Below are positions 27,401 through 36,291 of a stretch of 64,000 bases of DNA, piece after piece. Position 1 is the stretch's first letter. Each line of letters begins with the position of its first letter. The stretch spans positions 1-64,000 of the forward strand of contig NZ_BCQQ01000018.1 of the NCBI RefSeq assembly GCF_001552155.1, written 5' to 3'. The stretch comes from Actinomadura formosensis NBRC 14204 (GTDB lineage: Bacteria; Actinomycetota; Actinomycetes; Streptosporangiales; Streptosporangiaceae). The notes under the pieces were generated by a model that ran no database searches, was not told the origin of the DNA, and was given only the letters and a program-made list of their open reading frames with translations. The translations under genes were made by a program, and so were the position numbers.

Positions 27401-27824
27401 CCAGGGCGCGCTCGTCCTCGGCTTCGGCACCGCGCTGGTCTTCGCCGTCATCGCGTTCGTCGTGAACGCGGCGGTGACGTCCGGGGAGCGGTCGCGCGAG
27501 TTCGCCGTGCTGCGGGTCATCGGCGTCCACCCCCGGCAGGTCGCCGGGATGCTCGCGATCGAGCAGGCGTACCTGGTCGCGCTCGGCCTGCTGGGCGGGA
27601 CGGTGCTCGGCCTGATCGTCGCGCGGCTCGCCGTCCCGCACATCGTGCTCGGTGTGCGCGCCGCCCGGCCCTACCCGCCCGCCGAGGCGGTCGTCCAGTG
27701 GCCCGTGCTGCTCGCCATGATCGCCGGGGTGACCGCGGTGCTCGGGGTCGTGCTGCCACCGGTGATCGGGGCGCTGCGCCGCCGCGACCTCGGCGGGGAG
27801 CTGCGCATGGGGGAGGAGCGATGA
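24492..27824 (+). CDS. ABC transporter permease, FtsX-like, large form
   Basis: 1110 residues. N-terminal membrane helix (LILAACATALFATTVLTTLV), a large extracytoplasmic domain, a block of helices around residues 290-520, a second large extracytoplasmic domain, and a C-terminal FtsX-type block (GALVLGFGTALVFAVIAFVV; SREFAVLRVIGVHPRQVAGM). This is the double-FtsX layout of MacB/DevC-like exporters that move lipids, peptides or antibiotics out rather than import. First gene of four coupled by ATGA overlaps. GTG start at 24492. Confidence 0.88.
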   Translation: MRLRGLVLRRMAGDRMLILAACATALFATTVLTTLVGYTGSVTREGLRRTLAEATADTTGTVIGAHVPGGGLTKVQDRIGGALKEIYGDVPLSVSMSVRSDTYTLPGQENSAHPDLTAFQTFTGIERHARLVRGRWPREGGEPIEAVLPEPAARAVHADVDDVLTLHGRVDKKSVVRVRVVGVFEVPDPGAYFWQDDRLVTAGVVRLDYTTYGPFVVPPGVFAQRFTGTGVDARFTVLPDLRRLDAGDLGPLRDRVAGTRATFAKAGGGGAQYTVVTRLPELTGHLHDAVLVARSTMLIPVIQLILLAGCAWLLVSRLLADHRRGEVALLRTRGVGMRQLAGLGFAEGLLIALPAAVLGPLLAGPLLRLASHAPAVRASGLRLDPGPLAPLWIVSAVTALLCAAALTLPALRGANRTFVEVQAGIGRPPRGGLLGSGADLALLLVAGLALWQLTRYGATGADLAAGVDPFIVSSPALALLAGGVLMLRLLPVVSRVAERAATRGLGLVPVLGTRQVGRRRLRYAGPVLLLAMAMAVGVLSVVTMATWHRSQADQADFQSGADLRLADTAATGGPTPLGHGGRFAALPGVTSATGVLRSDADLGTSPATLLGVDARALGGILRVQPGLHRDLRLDGLAKARPAAPALALPGRPGRLSFDVRLTHDGPYPPELKGGRSQGGKSFHLAVTIVDGRGVARRAMLPGVAADGKEHTLTLDAAALAGPDGVLTYPLAVRGVHYLYDTNPVSGQLALDVLRVRGDGGADATLPAGGRWDAFGQTKDSEVKITPHAEEAKGALLRLSIPRTSSKLVFGGLRGDIYLPVADVTVHAMVATATPPAHDGINTDLQPSVPGVITSALAARIKVGVGGTVTLGTPGAQQPIRVAGIAPALPSVPDGQPAALVDLPTLTERRLAVSGADPAGIAPGEWWASVRGDRTGPAVRALAAHPDWGKVAADRAALRTRLRNAPLGAGLQGALVLGFGTALVFAVIAFVVNAAVTSGERSREFAVLRVIGVHPRQVAGMLAIEQAYLVALGLLGGTVLGLIVARLAVPHIVLGVRAARPYPPAEAVVQWPVLLAMIAGVTAVLGVVLPPVIGALRRRDLGGELRMGEER

Positions 27825-30412
27825 GCAGTCCCGCCCTGCGGCTGGCCCGCGCGCACTGGGCGCCGCTCGTCGCGCTGGCCGTGCTGACACTGCTGTCCGC
27901 GCTGTTCGCCGTCGCCGTCCCGGCCCGCACAGCCGCCGGCTACGACCGCGCCGGGGCCGCCGCGGTCAGGGGGACCGACCTGCGGGTGGTGGGCACGGCG
28001 GCCGGTCCGGAGGCGGCGCGGCCCATTTCGTCCGGCGCGGCGCTGGAGACGGTCACCGTCGACTGGCAGACGCTGCTGCCGCCGTCCCTGCGCGACGTGG
28101 CCGGGGAGCCCGAAGGCTCGGTCGGCACGGCCCGCATGGACGTCCTCGGGAACGCCCCGCGCCCCCGGAAGCTGTCGCTGAGCCACGACCCGGGCGCGTT
28201 GAAACGGATTCGCCTCGTCGCCGGCGGCATACCGTACGCCGAGCCCGGCCGGCTCTCCGGCGACGTCCCGATCATCGTCTCCAAGACCTATGCCACCGCG
28301 ATGGGCTACAAGGTCGGCACTCGGCTCGCGCTCACCGAGGGGTCCCGGCCCAGGGCCGTGCAGGTCCGCATCACCGGCCTGTACGAGCCGTTGAACACCG
28401 CCGACAGGTACTGGCAGTGGGGGCCGCGCTGGAGCATGCTGCGGCCCGTACCGACCCTGGTGAGCAACGGCAAGGAGGGGGTCCTGACCGATGTGGGCAC
28501 GGCGCTGATGGGCGCCGGCGGATCCGTGATGCTCACCCGCGACCCGGCGCGGCAGCTCACCTTCACCTGGCGGTTCCCCATCCGCGCCGACAACGTGGAC
28601 GCCGAGCACGCCGCCGCGATCACCGCCGACCTGGACCCCTTCCGGGCCGCGGTGCAGGGCCGCCCCGGCCTGTTCCCCTGCAAGGTGGAGACCGCGCTGG
28701 ACACTCGGCTGAAGGGGTACACGGCCCGGCTGCACACCGCCCGGACCGTCCTCGGCCTGGCGCTCGGCGGGCTCGCCGCCGTCGCCGCCGGGGTGCTGCT
28801 GCTCGCCGCCGGGCTGATCGGCGAACGGCTCCGGCCCGTCCTCGCCACCATGCGGGCGCGCGGGGCGTCGCTGCGCCAGCTCGCCGCCCCCGTGTTCGGG
28901 CTGACGGCGGCGGCCGTCGTCCCGTCCGCCGGGCTAGGGTACGCGGCGGGACGGCTGCTGGACGCGGGCCCGCCGCAGCCCGGCTCGGCGTACGCCATCG
29001 CCGCGCTGGCCCTCACCGTCGTCACCGTGGCCACCGCGCTGGTCTGGCGGGAACGGGACGCCGGCCTCGGCGTCCAGAAGCGCGACGACATCGGCTCCGC
29101 CCGGCCGTCCCGGCGGCGGCTCGTGCTGGACGGCCTCCTCGTCGCGCTCGCCGTGATCGGCGTCGTGCTGCTGCGCCGGCGCGGCCACGCCGCCGGAACC
29201 GACCCGCTGGTCGCCGCCGTCCCCGCGCTGCTCGGCGCGGCCGTCGGCGTCCTCGTGCTGCGGGTCTACCCGTACCTGATGCGCGCCGCCGGCCCGGTGA
29301 CGCGCCGCCGCCGCGGCGCCGTCGCGTTCCTCGGCCTCGCCCGCGCCGCCCGGCAGAACATCGTCGGGGCGCTGCCGCTGGCCGTGCTGCTGCTCGCCGC
29401 CGCCATCGCCGGGTTCACCGCCACCGTGGACACCGGACTGCGGGACGGGCAGGTCCGCGCGTCCTACGCCGCGGTCGGCGGCGACGCCCGGCTCGCCGCC
29501 GGGCCGGTGGACGAGGCCGCCCTCCGCCGGATCCGCGCCGTACCCGGCGTGACCGGCGTGCTCCCGGCCCGGATCGTCGAGACCGTGTCCACCGCGACGG
29601 ACCCCGCGCCGATGACCCTGGTAGGCGTGGACCTCCACGCCTACCGGAAGCTCGCGCCGTCCGTGCCCGACATCCCCGACTCCGGGGTCCTGATGTCGCC
29701 GCTCGCCGCCGAGACCATGGGGCACGGCGAGGTGACGCTGAGCCGCCCCGGCCTCACCCCGATCCGCGTCAAACCGACCCGGACGATCGAGCGTTTCCCC
29801 GGACAGGAGACGGGCTCCGCGTTCGTGGTCGTCCCCTACAAGCTGATCGCCGCGGAGAAGGGCTTCCCGTCCCAGGTCTTCGTCACCGGCCACGACCTGG
29901 ACGCCCGGAAGCTGAGCGCCGCCGCCGGCGGCGGCCGCCGCGTCGAGCTGCGCCGGGACGTCCTGCGCGGCATGGCGAGCGACGACATGGTGACCGTCGT
30001 CCACGACACCTTCCGGAACGACGCGGTCCTCGGCGGCGCGTTCGGGCTGCTCGCGGTGCTGCTCGTCCTGGTCGTCGGCGCCCGCGCCCGCGCCCGCACC
30101 ATCGCGCACCTGCGCACCCTCGGGCTGAGCCGGCGGCAGAGCCGCGCGCTCGCCCTGGTGGAGATCGCGCCCGTCCTGCTCTGCGCCGTCGGCGCCGGCT
30201 GGGTGCTCGGCCTCCTGCTCCCCGAGATCACCGGCCCGGTCGTCGACCTGCGCCCCTACACCGGCGGCTACGCCGTCACCGCCCACGTCCCGGACCTGCC
30301 GGCGCTGCTCGGCCTCGCCGGCGCGCTGCTGCTCGCCGCCGCGGCGGCCGTCGCCGTCGACCGGGTCTTCGACACCGACCCCGGAACCGTCCTGAGAACG
30401 GGGGACTCATGA
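27821..30412 (+). CDS. ABC transporter permease, FtsX-like
   Basis: 863 residues starting MSSPALRLARAHWAPLVALA at an ATG that overlaps the previous stop (ATGA). N-terminal helix, ~230-residue outer domain, helix block near residue 305-480, second outer domain with VDLHAYRKLAPSVPDIPDSG, and a C-terminal FtsX block (LLAVLLVLVVGARARARTIA; HLRTLGLSRRQSRALALVEI). Presumably the heterodimer partner of the preceding permease. Confidence 0.9.
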   Translation: MSSPALRLARAHWAPLVALAVLTLLSALFAVAVPARTAAGYDRAGAAAVRGTDLRVVGTAAGPEAARPISSGAALETVTVDWQTLLPPSLRDVAGEPEGSVGTARMDVLGNAPRPRKLSLSHDPGALKRIRLVAGGIPYAEPGRLSGDVPIIVSKTYATAMGYKVGTRLALTEGSRPRAVQVRITGLYEPLNTADRYWQWGPRWSMLRPVPTLVSNGKEGVLTDVGTALMGAGGSVMLTRDPARQLTFTWRFPIRADNVDAEHAAAITADLDPFRAAVQGRPGLFPCKVETALDTRLKGYTARLHTARTVLGLALGGLAAVAAGVLLLAAGLIGERLRPVLATMRARGASLRQLAAPVFGLTAAAVVPSAGLGYAAGRLLDAGPPQPGSAYAIAALALTVVTVATALVWRERDAGLGVQKRDDIGSARPSRRRLVLDGLLVALAVIGVVLLRRRGHAAGTDPLVAAVPALLGAAVGVLVLRVYPYLMRAAGPVTRRRRGAVAFLGLARAARQNIVGALPLAVLLLAAAIAGFTATVDTGLRDGQVRASYAAVGGDARLAAGPVDEAALRRIRAVPGVTGVLPARIVETVSTATDPAPMTLVGVDLHAYRKLAPSVPDIPDSGVLMSPLAAETMGHGEVTLSRPGLTPIRVKPTRTIERFPGQETGSAFVVVPYKLIAAEKGFPSQVFVTGHDLDARKLSAAAGGGRRVELRRDVLRGMASDDMVTVVHDTFRNDAVLGGAFGLLAVLLVLVVGARARARTIAHLRTLGLSRRQSRALALVEIAPVLLCAVGAGWVLGLLLPEITGPVVDLRPYTGGYAVTAHVPDLPALLGLAGALLLAAAAAVAVDRVFDTDPGTVLRTGDS

Positions 30413-31338
30413 CCGACACGCCCAGCCTCGCCGAACTGGAACGCCGCGCCGCCGAACGCGGGCCCGTCTACGGGGAGGGCGCGCACATCGTCTGCGACAA
30501 CCTCGTCCGCATCTACAAGACCGACGGCATCGAGGTCGTCGCGCTCCAGGGCCTGGACCTGCTCGTCAACCCCGGCGAGCTGATCGCGATCGTCGGCGCG
30601 TCCGGCTCCGGGAAGTCGACGCTGCTGAACATCCTGTCCGGCCTGGACGTCCCGACCGCCGGCGTCGCCCGCGTCGCCGGGGCGGACCTGCTCACGATGA
30701 CGGCCAAGGAACGCCTGCGCTTCCGGCGCGAGCAGGTCGGGTTCGTCTGGCAGCAGACGTCCCGCAACCTGCTCCCGTACCTGACCGCCGCGCAGAACGT
30801 GGAACTGCCGATGCGGTTCGCCGGCCGGTCCCGCCGCGAACGCGCCATCCGCGCCGCCGAACTCCTCGGCCTGCTCGGCGTCGGCGACTGCGTGGCCCGC
30901 CGCCCCGAGGAACTGTCCGGCGGCCAGCAGCAGCGCGTCGCGATCGCGGTCGCCGTCGCGAACGAACCGCACGTCATCCTCGCCGACGAACCCACCGGCG
31001 AACTCGACACCGCCACCGCCGCCGAGGTCTTCACCGCGCTCCGCCGCGTCAACGAGGAACTCGGCACCACCACCGTCGTCGTCACCCACGACCCGCAGGT
31101 GGCCGAGCGCGTCGACCGCACCGTCGGCATCCGCGACGGCCGCACCAGCAGCGAGGTCCGCCGCCGCGCCGAGGCCGACGGCACCCGCACCGCCGAGGAG
31201 TACGCCCTCCTCGACCGCGTGGGCCGCGTCCAGCTCCCGAAGGGGTTCACCGAGGCCCTCGACATGCGCGACCGTGTCCGCCTCAACCTGGAAAGCGACC
31301 ACGTCGGCGTCTGGCCCGACCAGAAGGAGACCGAATGA
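30409..31338 (+). CDS. ABC transporter ATP-binding protein
   Basis: 309 residues, longer than usual: an N-terminal extension of ~25 residues and a C-terminal tail of ~60. Walker A GASGSGKST, Q-loop WQQTS, signature LSGGQQQR, Walker B VILADEPTGELD and H-loop VVTHDP are all intact. Closest in pattern to LolD/MacB-type ATPases. ATGA overlaps on both sides couple it to the permease and to a second ATPase. Confidence 0.93.
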   Translation: MTDTPSLAELERRAAERGPVYGEGAHIVCDNLVRIYKTDGIEVVALQGLDLLVNPGELIAIVGASGSGKSTLLNILSGLDVPTAGVARVAGADLLTMTAKERLRFRREQVGFVWQQTSRNLLPYLTAAQNVELPMRFAGRSRRERAIRAAELLGLLGVGDCVARRPEELSGGQQQRVAIAVAVANEPHVILADEPTGELDTATAAEVFTALRRVNEELGTTTVVVTHDPQVAERVDRTVGIRDGRTSSEVRRRAEADGTRTAEEYALLDRVGRVQLPKGFTEALDMRDRVRLNLESDHVGVWPDQKETE

Positions 31339-32030
31339 CCGCCCCGATGGTCGCCGTGGAGGACCTGGCCCGCACCTACCGGACGGGCAAGATCGAGGTC
31401 CCCGCGCTGCGCGGCGTGTCCTTCACCCTCGCCCCCGGTGAGCTCGTCGCGCTCAAGGGCCGCTCCGGGTCCGGCAAGACCACCCTGCTCAACCTGATCG
31501 GCGGCCTGGACACCCCGGACGGCGGCACCGTCCGCGTCGACGGCCGCGACGTGGGCGCCCTCTCCGAGGACGACCTCCTCGCCCTCCGCCGCGACGACAT
31601 CGGCTACGTCTTCCAGTCCCACGGCCTGATCCCCGTCCTGTCGGCCGCGGAGAACGTGGAAGTACCGCTCCGCCTGGCCCGCACGCCCCAGGCCGAACGC
31701 GACGAGCGGGTCCGCATCCTCCTGGCCCTGGTCGGCCTGGCCGACCACGCGGCCCAGCGCCCCTACGAACTGTCCGGCGGCCAGCGCCAGCGCGTGGCCA
31801 TCGCCCGCGCCCTCGCCAACCGTCCCCGCCTGCTCCTGGCCGACGAGCCGACGGGCCAGCTGGACTCCGAGACGGCCGCCGCGATCATGCCCCTCCTCCG
31901 CGCATTCGTGGCGAGCGAGGGCGTGACCGTCCTGGTGGCGACGCACGACCCGGCCCTGCTCTCCGAAGCGGACCGGGTCCTGACCCTGGAAGACGGCGCG
32001 ATAACCGAAACCCCCGTCCCCACCCCCTGA
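31335..32030 (+). CDS. ABC transporter ATP-binding protein (LolD/MacB-like)
   Basis: 231 residues, standard size. Walker A GRSGSGKTT, Q-loop VFQSHG, signature LSGGQRQR, Walker B LLLADEPTGQLD, H-loop VATHDP. Last gene of the exporter operon. Two ATPases with two permeases suggest a fully heteromeric exporter, or two exporters sharing one transcript. Its TGA directly abuts the stop codon of the convergent GntR gene. Confidence 0.94.
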   Translation: MTAPMVAVEDLARTYRTGKIEVPALRGVSFTLAPGELVALKGRSGSGKTTLLNLIGGLDTPDGGTVRVDGRDVGALSEDDLLALRRDDIGYVFQSHGLIPVLSAAENVEVPLRLARTPQAERDERVRILLALVGLADHAAQRPYELSGGQRQRVAIARALANRPRLLLADEPTGQLDSETAAAIMPLLRAFVASEGVTVLVATHDPALLSEADRVLTLEDGAITETPVPTP

Positions 32031-32774
32031 TCACCCGACCGGGATCGTGTACGCCAGCTCGTACCGATCCACGGGCACCACGATGTCGGCGGTCTCGACG
32101 GGCCGTTCTCCGGTGTAGGTGCGCCGGATCACCATCACGATGGCCCCCATCGGCTCGTCCAGCCGCTCGGCCTCGTCCGCGAGAACGGCCCGTGCCGTCA
32201 CGACCTCGGTCGCCAGCGACACGTCCTGCCCGATGGCCCGCATCCGCGCGACCACACCGGCGCCCGCATACGGCCCCTCCTCCGGCAGCATCACCGGAGT
32301 CCCGCGGGTGAGCTCCAGCGGCTCCCATGACGTCGAGAGCATGACGGGCCGGCCGTCCGCGAGGAAGGTATACCGCGTCACCATGACCGGATCGCCTTCG
32401 GCGACGCCGAGCCGCTCGGCCACCACCGGCGTTGCCGCACTCGTCTCCGAGGCCGACTGCCACGTCCCCGAATACCCCTGCGCCTCCATGTCCGCGCGGA
32501 ACGGGGAGGTCGCACGCCCGTGCGCGCGGTACCAGCTTCTGGTGAGGCGCTTGACCTCCGGGCGCTGACGCACATATGTGCCGCTGCCCGAGCGGGACTC
32601 GACGTACCCCTCGGACACCAGCAGCCGGACGGCCTCAACGGCCACGCGGTCCGACACGCCATGCTCGCGTGCGAGCTCGTGGCGTGAGGGAACCCGGTCG
32701 CCCGGGGCCAGGCGGCCTTCGACGATCTGTTTGCGCAGATCGTCGGCAATACGCAGGTATGCGGGCTGGGTCAC
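32031..32774 (-). CDS. GntR/HutC-family regulator (wHTH plus UTRA)
   Basis: 247 residues. N-terminal winged helix (AYLRIADDLRKQIVEGRLAP; SRHELAREHGVSDRVAVEAV; VESRSGSGTYVR) and a C-terminal UTRA ligand domain. GTG at 32774 with CCGGAG upstream is chosen since the family begins right before the AYLRIADDL helix. It is divergent from a short ATPase gene, with a perfect 20-bp palindrome between them that should be its operator. Ligand unknown; HutC-type proteins usually bind small organic acids, sugars or related effectors. Confidence 0.92.
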   Translation of the reverse strand: MTQPAYLRIADDLRKQIVEGRLAPGDRVPSRHELAREHGVSDRVAVEAVRLLVSEGYVESRSGSGTYVRQRPEVKRLTRSWYRAHGRATSPFRADMEAQGYSGTWQSASETSAATPVVAERLGVAEGDPVMVTRYTFLADGRPVMLSTSWEPLELTRGTPVMLPEEGPYAGAGVVARMRAIGQDVSLATEVVTARAVLADEAERLDEPMGAIVMVIRRTYTGERPVETADIVVPVDRYELAYTIPVG

Positions 32775-32841
32775 GGTGACTCCGGTGGCGATGCGGGCGC
32801 GATTTCTCGATCCAAGCTTGACAAGCTGCGTACACAACTCT

Positions 32842-32861
32842 CAAGCTGAGTACTCAGCTTG
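32842..32861. promoter_or_regulatory. Perfect 20-bp palindrome, probable GntR operator
   Basis: CAAGCTGAGTACTCAGCTTG reads the same on both strands. A second related half, AAGCTTGACAAGCTGCGTAC, lies about 27 bp to the left. Position between the divergent GntR and ATPase genes, and palindromy, fit autoregulation by the GntR protein. Confidence 0.7.
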
Positions 32862-32908
32862 ACCGTCACTTAACGTCATGACTTGATCGCTTGGGGGTGC
32901 CCTCCTGT

Positions 32909-33298
32909 ATGGAATGGTCCCAGACCTACCCGGGTCTTCCGTCCATGGTGCCTGCGGTTCGCGCATTCGTGCGCGGACTCCTCGATGGCTCCCCGCGAAC
33001 CTCCGATGCCGAACTCGCCGTCTCGGAACTCGCCGCGAACTCCCTGCGCCACACACCGAGCGGCGGGGCGGGCGGTGAGTTCTCCGTCGCCGTGGCGTTG
33101 CGGCCGGGATGGGCGCGCATCGCCGTGACGGACGCCGGGGCCGGTGAATGGAAGCGACCCGAGACGTCCCCGGACGCGGTGGCCGAGTACGGACGCGGCC
33201 TCTTCATCGTCGAGCAAGTGGCCGACAAGATCGGCCATGACGTCACCGAGTCCGGCCAGATCCTATGGGCGGAGTTCATCTGGGACGTCGAGCCGTGA
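32909..33298 (+). CDS. Short HATPase_c_2 ATP-binding protein (anti-sigma-like)
   Basis: 129 residues, essentially only the GHKL domain: N-box ELAVSELAANSLRHT, G1 VTDAGAG, G2 YGRGLFIVEQVADK. ATG at 32909 chosen; a TTG 18 bp upstream is possible. Such stand-alone ATPases are abundant in actinomycetes and act as anti-sigma kinases or in GntR-linked operons. Divergent from the GntR gene and followed by a gene of unknown function on the same strand. Confidence 0.88.
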   Translation: MEWSQTYPGLPSMVPAVRAFVRGLLDGSPRTSDAELAVSELAANSLRHTPSGGAGGEFSVAVALRPGWARIAVTDAGAGEWKRPETSPDAVAEYGRGLFIVEQVADKIGHDVTESGQILWAEFIWDVEP

Positions 33299-33467
33299 GC
33301 CTGGGGCCGCTGGGGGACAACGGGATGTCGGCCGAGCCATCGGCGCGGCCCGGACCCGGAACGCGCTCACACGTGAGGTCGCCTGCTCAATGCCCCGGAC
33401 AAGCTGCGCAAGGGGACGGCCAGGCGTGACATCCGAAAAGCGTCCAGCAAGGGTGTGGAGGTGTGAG

Positions 33468-33914
33468 GTGGGTCGGACGCGGCGGGCGGTGGCATTGATC
33501 ACGGGTGCCGGAGCAGGAAAGCCGGGGCGAGTCGTGCGGGCGGCCCTGGGCCGCTGGCGGGTGGTGCTGGACTGGCGGACGTGCATAGGCCATGACACGG
33601 CGGTGTGGAACCTGGAACTGCTCAAGACCGCACTCAAAGCGAGGGGCTGGCGGTGTGTGGGGCTGTACGAGAAGGAGGAGTTCCGGTACCCGGTGCCGCT
33701 GCTGTGGGTGTACGCCAGCGGGGTGGCCGACGACATCGGCGCCGTGGTGACCGTGCGGGCGACGCCGGGCGGGGCGTGGGGCTATTTCGAGACAGGGCTG
33801 CGGCGGGGCTGGTTCCTGGCCCCGTGCGGTGACGCCGAAGTGGCGGTGGATCGGCTGGATCGGCTGCTGAAGTACCGGCTGTACCCCAACATCGAATGGA
33901 CCACCCCGTGCTGA
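33468..33914 (+). CDS. Hypothetical protein
   Basis: About 148 residues if the GTG preceded by GGAGGTGTGAG is used; the frame is open further upstream (an ATG 78 bp earlier is possible). No known family is recognised. The C-terminal ~100 residues look well folded (WNLELLKTALKARGWRCVGL; YFETGLRRGWFLAPCGDAEV), with high GC third positions. It may be co-transcribed with the ATPase 170 bp upstream and so fall under the GntR palindrome. Confidence 0.65.
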   Translation: MGRTRRAVALITGAGAGKPGRVVRAALGRWRVVLDWRTCIGHDTAVWNLELLKTALKARGWRCVGLYEKEEFRYPVPLLWVYASGVADDIGAVVTVRATPGGAWGYFETGLRRGWFLAPCGDAEVAVDRLDRLLKYRLYPNIEWTTPC

Positions 33915-34049
33915 ACGGAGCGAGGGGCAGGGGAAACGTCTCGTAGCTCGCGCAGGTTCGAGGCGGGGGCAAAGGGGCCATGTTCCCATCGGCGCGTCCC
34001 TGGTTGCCGGGTGATCGGCTGGGAACCGGTATCGGGGATGGGAGGCGCC

Positions 34050-35255
34050 ATGGCGACGGTCGTGCTGGTGGGGACGCTCGATACCAAGGGGGAGGAGTAC
34101 GCGTGGCTTCGTGAGCGCGTGCGGGAGCTCGGGTGCGACGTGGTTCTCGTGGACGCGGGGGTCGGGCCGTCCGAGGTCGAGGCCGATGTCTCCGCCGAGG
34201 AGGTCGCGCGGGCCGGGGGCACTTCTCTTCAGGAGTTGCGGGACGCGGGGGACCGGGGGGCCGCCGTCACCGCGATGGGAGAGGGCGCGGCGGCCGTGCT
34301 CGCGGGGCTGGAGCGGGTGGACGCCGTACTCGCCGTGGGCGGCAGCGGCGGGTCGTCCGTCGCGGCGCGGGCCGTGCGGGACCTGCCGATCGGGCTGCCC
34401 AAGCTGATCGTGTCCACGATGGCGTCCGGGGACGTCGCACCCTATGTGGGCGCCAGGGACGTGACGCTCACCTACAGCGTGGTCGACATCGCGGGCGTCA
34501 ACCGGGTGTCGCGGCTGATCCTCGGGAACGCGGCGGCAGCCGCGGCCGGGATGGCGAAGGCTTACGCGCAGGCGCGGTCGGCGCCCGCGGCGGACGAGCG
34601 GCCGCTGGTCGGGGCGTCCATGTTCGGGGTCACCACCCCGGCGGTGGACGCCGCGCGGCAGCGGCTGGACGAACTGGGCTACGAGGTGCTCGTCTTCCAC
34701 GCGACGGGGGCCGGAGGGCGGGCGCTTGAGGGGCTCGTGGAGAGCGGGCTGCTCGCCGGTGTGCTGGATCTGACCACCACGGAGCTGGCGGACGATCTCG
34801 TCGGGGGTGTGCTCTCGGCCGGGCCCGGGCGGCTCACGGCGGCCGGGCGGCACGGGGTGCCGCAGGTCGTGGCGCCCGGGGCGCTGGACATGGTCAACTT
34901 CGGGCCGCGCGAGACCGTCCCCGAGCGGTTCGAAGGGCGCGACCTCTACATCCACAACCCGACCGTGACCCTGATGCGCACGACGCGGGAGGAGATGGCC
35001 GAGCTGGGCCGGCGGATCGCCGGCAAGCTCGGGGCCGCGACCGGGCCGACCGCACTGTTCGTCCCGCTCGGGGGCGTGTCGGCGCTGGACGCGCCGGGGA
35101 TGCCGTTCCACGACCCGGCGGCGGACGAGGCGTGCTTCGCGGCCATGGAAGGCGCCGTGGAGACGGAGAGGCTCGACGTGAACATCAACGATCCGGTGTT
35201 CGGCCGCGCGATGGCCGACCGGCTGCACCAGATGATCTCGGGGGGATCGCAGTGA
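34050..35255 (+). CDS. Tm-1-like ATP-binding domain protein (UPF0261)
   Basis: 401 residues, usual family length. N-terminal Tm-1-like domain: [20 protein letters not shown], the GMGG-like AVGGSGGSS loop and [21 protein letters not shown]-terminal half includes [20 protein letters not shown]. The tomato Tm-1 homologue binds ATP and inhibits a tobamovirus replicase; the bacterial function is not established. ATG at 34050 follows GGGAGGCGCC. Coupled by GTGA overlap to the PEP-hydrolase-family gene. Confidence 0.9.
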   Translation: MATVVLVGTLDTKGEEYAWLRERVRELGCDVVLVDAGVGPSEVEADVSAEEVARAGGTSLQELRDAGDRGAAVTAMGEGAAAVLAGLERVDAVLAVGGSGGSSVAARAVRDLPIGLPKLIVSTMASGDVAPYVGARDVTLTYSVVDIAGVNRVSRLILGNAAAAAAGMAKAYAQARSAPAADERPLVGASMFGVTTPAVDAARQRLDELGYEVLVFHATGAGGRALEGLVESGLLAGVLDLTTTELADDLVGGVLSAGPGRLTAAGRHGVPQVVAPGALDMVNFGPRETVPERFEGRDLYIHNPTVTLMRTTREEMAELGRRIAGKLGAATGPTALFVPLGGVSALDAPGMPFHDPAADEACFAAMEGAVETERLDVNINDPVFGRAMADRLHQMISGGSQ

Positions 35256-36073
35256 ACCGTGAGACCGTCCTGTTCCGGCTGCGCAACGCCGTCGCGGAGG
35301 GCAAGCCGATCATCGGTGCCGGGGCGGGCACCGGGCTGTCCGCCAAGTGCGCGGAGGCCGGCGGCGTCGATCTGATCATCATTTACAACTCGGGCCGGTA
35401 CCGGATGGCGGGACGAGGGTCGCTGGCCGGGCTGCTGCCCTACGGGGACGCCAACCAGATCGTGGTGGAGATGGCGTCCGAGGTGCTGCCGGTCGTCAAG
35501 GACACCCCCGTCCTGGCCGGGGTGTGCGGGACCGACCCGTTCCGGGTGATGCCCGTCTTCCTCGACCAGTTGAAGGCCATGGGATTCGCGGGCGTCCAGA
35601 ACTTCCCCACGGTCGGCCTCTACGACGGCGTGTTCCGGCAGAACATCGAAGAGACCGGCATGGGGTACGACCTGGAGGTCCAGATGGTGCGGCTCGCGCA
35701 TGAGCGCGGTCTCGTCACCGCCCCCTACGTGTTCGACGAGGACCAGGCACGGGCCATGGCCGAAGCGGGCGCGGACGTTCTCGTCCCGCACGTCGGGCTC
35801 ACCACCAAGGGCAGCATCGGCGCGGGCACCGCCCTGACACTGGACGAGGCGGTCGAGCGGGTGCAGGCCATGCGGGACGCCGCACTGGCCGTCCGTCCCG
35901 GCATTCTCGTCCTGTGCCACGGCGGCCCCATCGCCGAGCCGGACGACGCCGCCTACGTGCTGTCGCGGACGGAGGGCGTGGTCGGCTTCTTCGGCGCCTC
36001 GTCGGTCGAGCGGCTGCCGACCGAGCGGGCCATTACACAGCAGGTGGCCGCCTTCAAGAACCTTGAGCTTTAA
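35252..36073 (+). CDS. Phosphoenolpyruvate-hydrolase-family TIM-barrel protein
   Basis: 273 residues. Starts [20 protein letters not shown] then [40 protein letters not shown], and [20 protein letters not shown], the hallmarks of this TIM-barrel family, which belongs to the PEP mutase/isocitrate lyase-like superfamily. The exact reaction is uncertain. Its gene overlaps the Tm-1-like gene (GTGA), an arrangement also common in other bacteria and fungi where the two are fused or adjacent, so they probably act on one metabolite. Confidence 0.9.
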   Translation: MNRETVLFRLRNAVAEGKPIIGAGAGTGLSAKCAEAGGVDLIIIYNSGRYRMAGRGSLAGLLPYGDANQIVVEMASEVLPVVKDTPVLAGVCGTDPFRVMPVFLDQLKAMGFAGVQNFPTVGLYDGVFRQNIEETGMGYDLEVQMVRLAHERGLVTAPYVFDEDQARAMAEAGADVLVPHVGLTTKGSIGAGTALTLDEAVERVQAMRDAALAVRPGILVLCHGGPIAEPDDAAYVLSRTEGVVGFFGASSVERLPTERAITQQVAAFKNLEL

Positions 36074-36291
36074 CTGCCGCTCAATCAACACACCGGCCAC
36101 CAGCGGCAACCCGGCAGCATGTGGAGGTTGCTGCTTTTCTTGTCCGACCGATCGGATCGGCGCGGTCGGCGAGGTCGGCCGGAACCGGTCGCCGGAAACG
36201 GTTTAAGATCCGACTGCAATGTGCTCCACCGGTTCATAGAACGGCATATTGTGCCGTATTGACGAGTACTTCCCTCCAGAGGAATGTGGCA

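Noticed and set aside
32909..33298. Short ATPase as a truncated histidine kinase
   Set aside because: N-box, G1 and G2 are intact and the length is normal for stand-alone anti-sigma-type ATPases.
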